Shown here piece by piece: positions 12,260-12,277 of a stretch of 12,277 nucleotides of DNA. Below the pieces are notes generated by a model that worked only from the letters and a program-made list of their open reading frames with translations, ran no database searches and was not told the DNA's origin. Location of the stretch: positions 1 to 12,277 of the forward strand of contig DACO01000164.1 in the NCBI GenBank assembly GCA_002508635.1, in the 5' to 3' direction. Each line of letters opens with the position of its first letter. Position 1 is the stretch's first letter. The position numbers were made by a program, and so were the translations under genes. The DNA comes from Methanolobus sp. UBA118 (lineage in GTDB: Archaea; Halobacteriota; Methanosarcinia; Methanosarcinales; Methanosarcinaceae).

Positions 12260-12277
12260 AATCTATATTTAATATAT
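12260..12277 (-). promoter_or_regulatory. Promoter of the HAD-geranylgeranyl reductase operon
   Basis: ATATATTAAATATAG on the minus strand at the window edge is a strong TATA box. It predicts a transcript start near 12241 and a leader of about 14 nt that still includes the GGGTG ribosome-binding sequence. The upstream BRE element is outside the window. Confidence 0.5.

Noticed and set aside
1..12277. Mobile elements, CRISPR arrays, tRNA or rRNA genes, toxin-antitoxin or defence genes
   Set aside because: None found by eye: no transposase motifs, no regularly spaced repeats, no cloverleaf with conserved tRNA boxes, no defence-type domains. No flanking repeats mark the icd gene as part of an integrated element.

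Overview
The window reads as chromosomal DNA of a methanogenic archaeon, most likely in the Methanosarcinaceae (Methanolobus/Methanococcoides-like; the genus is inference). Several things point this way. There is a ~24 kDa siroheme/4Fe-4S sulfite-reductase-like protein of the P590 type known from Methanosarcina barkeri. There is a geranylgeranyl-reductase-family flavoprotein, a TatD-related archaeal TIM-barrel hydrolase and an HTH-ACT archaeal regulator. Promoters look archaeal: TATA boxes lie about 26-27 bp before likely transcript starts, and several of these starts coincide with the start codon (leaderless mRNAs). No rRNA, tRNA, CRISPR array, transposase or phage gene was seen.

Layout. 1-1532: a CGGC-domain metal-binding protein with an apparent 1-nt frameshift at its 5' end and a small sulfite-reductase-like protein, both on the minus strand; a cysteine-rich HxlR regulator diverges from the latter. 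1630-3952 (+): a PspC-domain membrane protein, a PEBP-family lipoprotein and a MOFRL-type glycerate 2-kinase. 3986-4828 (-): TatD-related hydrolase. 4949-5182 (+): a small two-helix membrane protein, probably leaderless. 5435-7660 (+): a 741-residue monomeric NADP-isocitrate dehydrogenase, a mostly bacterial enzyme class, with its own Shine-Dalgarno and a bacterial-looking terminator. 7893-8090 (+): a YegP/DUF1508 protein. 8204-9547 (-): a LeuA-superfamily synthase that may be a Re-citrate synthase. 9806-10309 (+): an HTH-ACT regulator diverging from it. 10310-12227 (-): a HAD phosphatase and a geranylgeranyl reductase, overlapping and probably co-transcribed.

How it fits together. The most interesting idea is metabolic: a candidate Re-citrate synthase lies about 0.5 kb from a monomeric NADP-IDH. 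With an aconitase encoded elsewhere, they would make 2-oxoglutarate (hence glutamate) by the oxidative partial TCA branch. The synthase promoter carries two copies of the palindrome AACGNGCGTT just downstream of its likely TATA box, in the spacer shared with an amino-acid-binding (ACT) regulator, so feedback control is plausible. A second possible circuit is the cysteine-rich HxlR regulator facing the siroheme reductase. No obvious new multi-gene defence or mobile system was found. The longest gene-free stretches are 5183-5434, 7661-7892 and 9548-9805, and each is described among the features.
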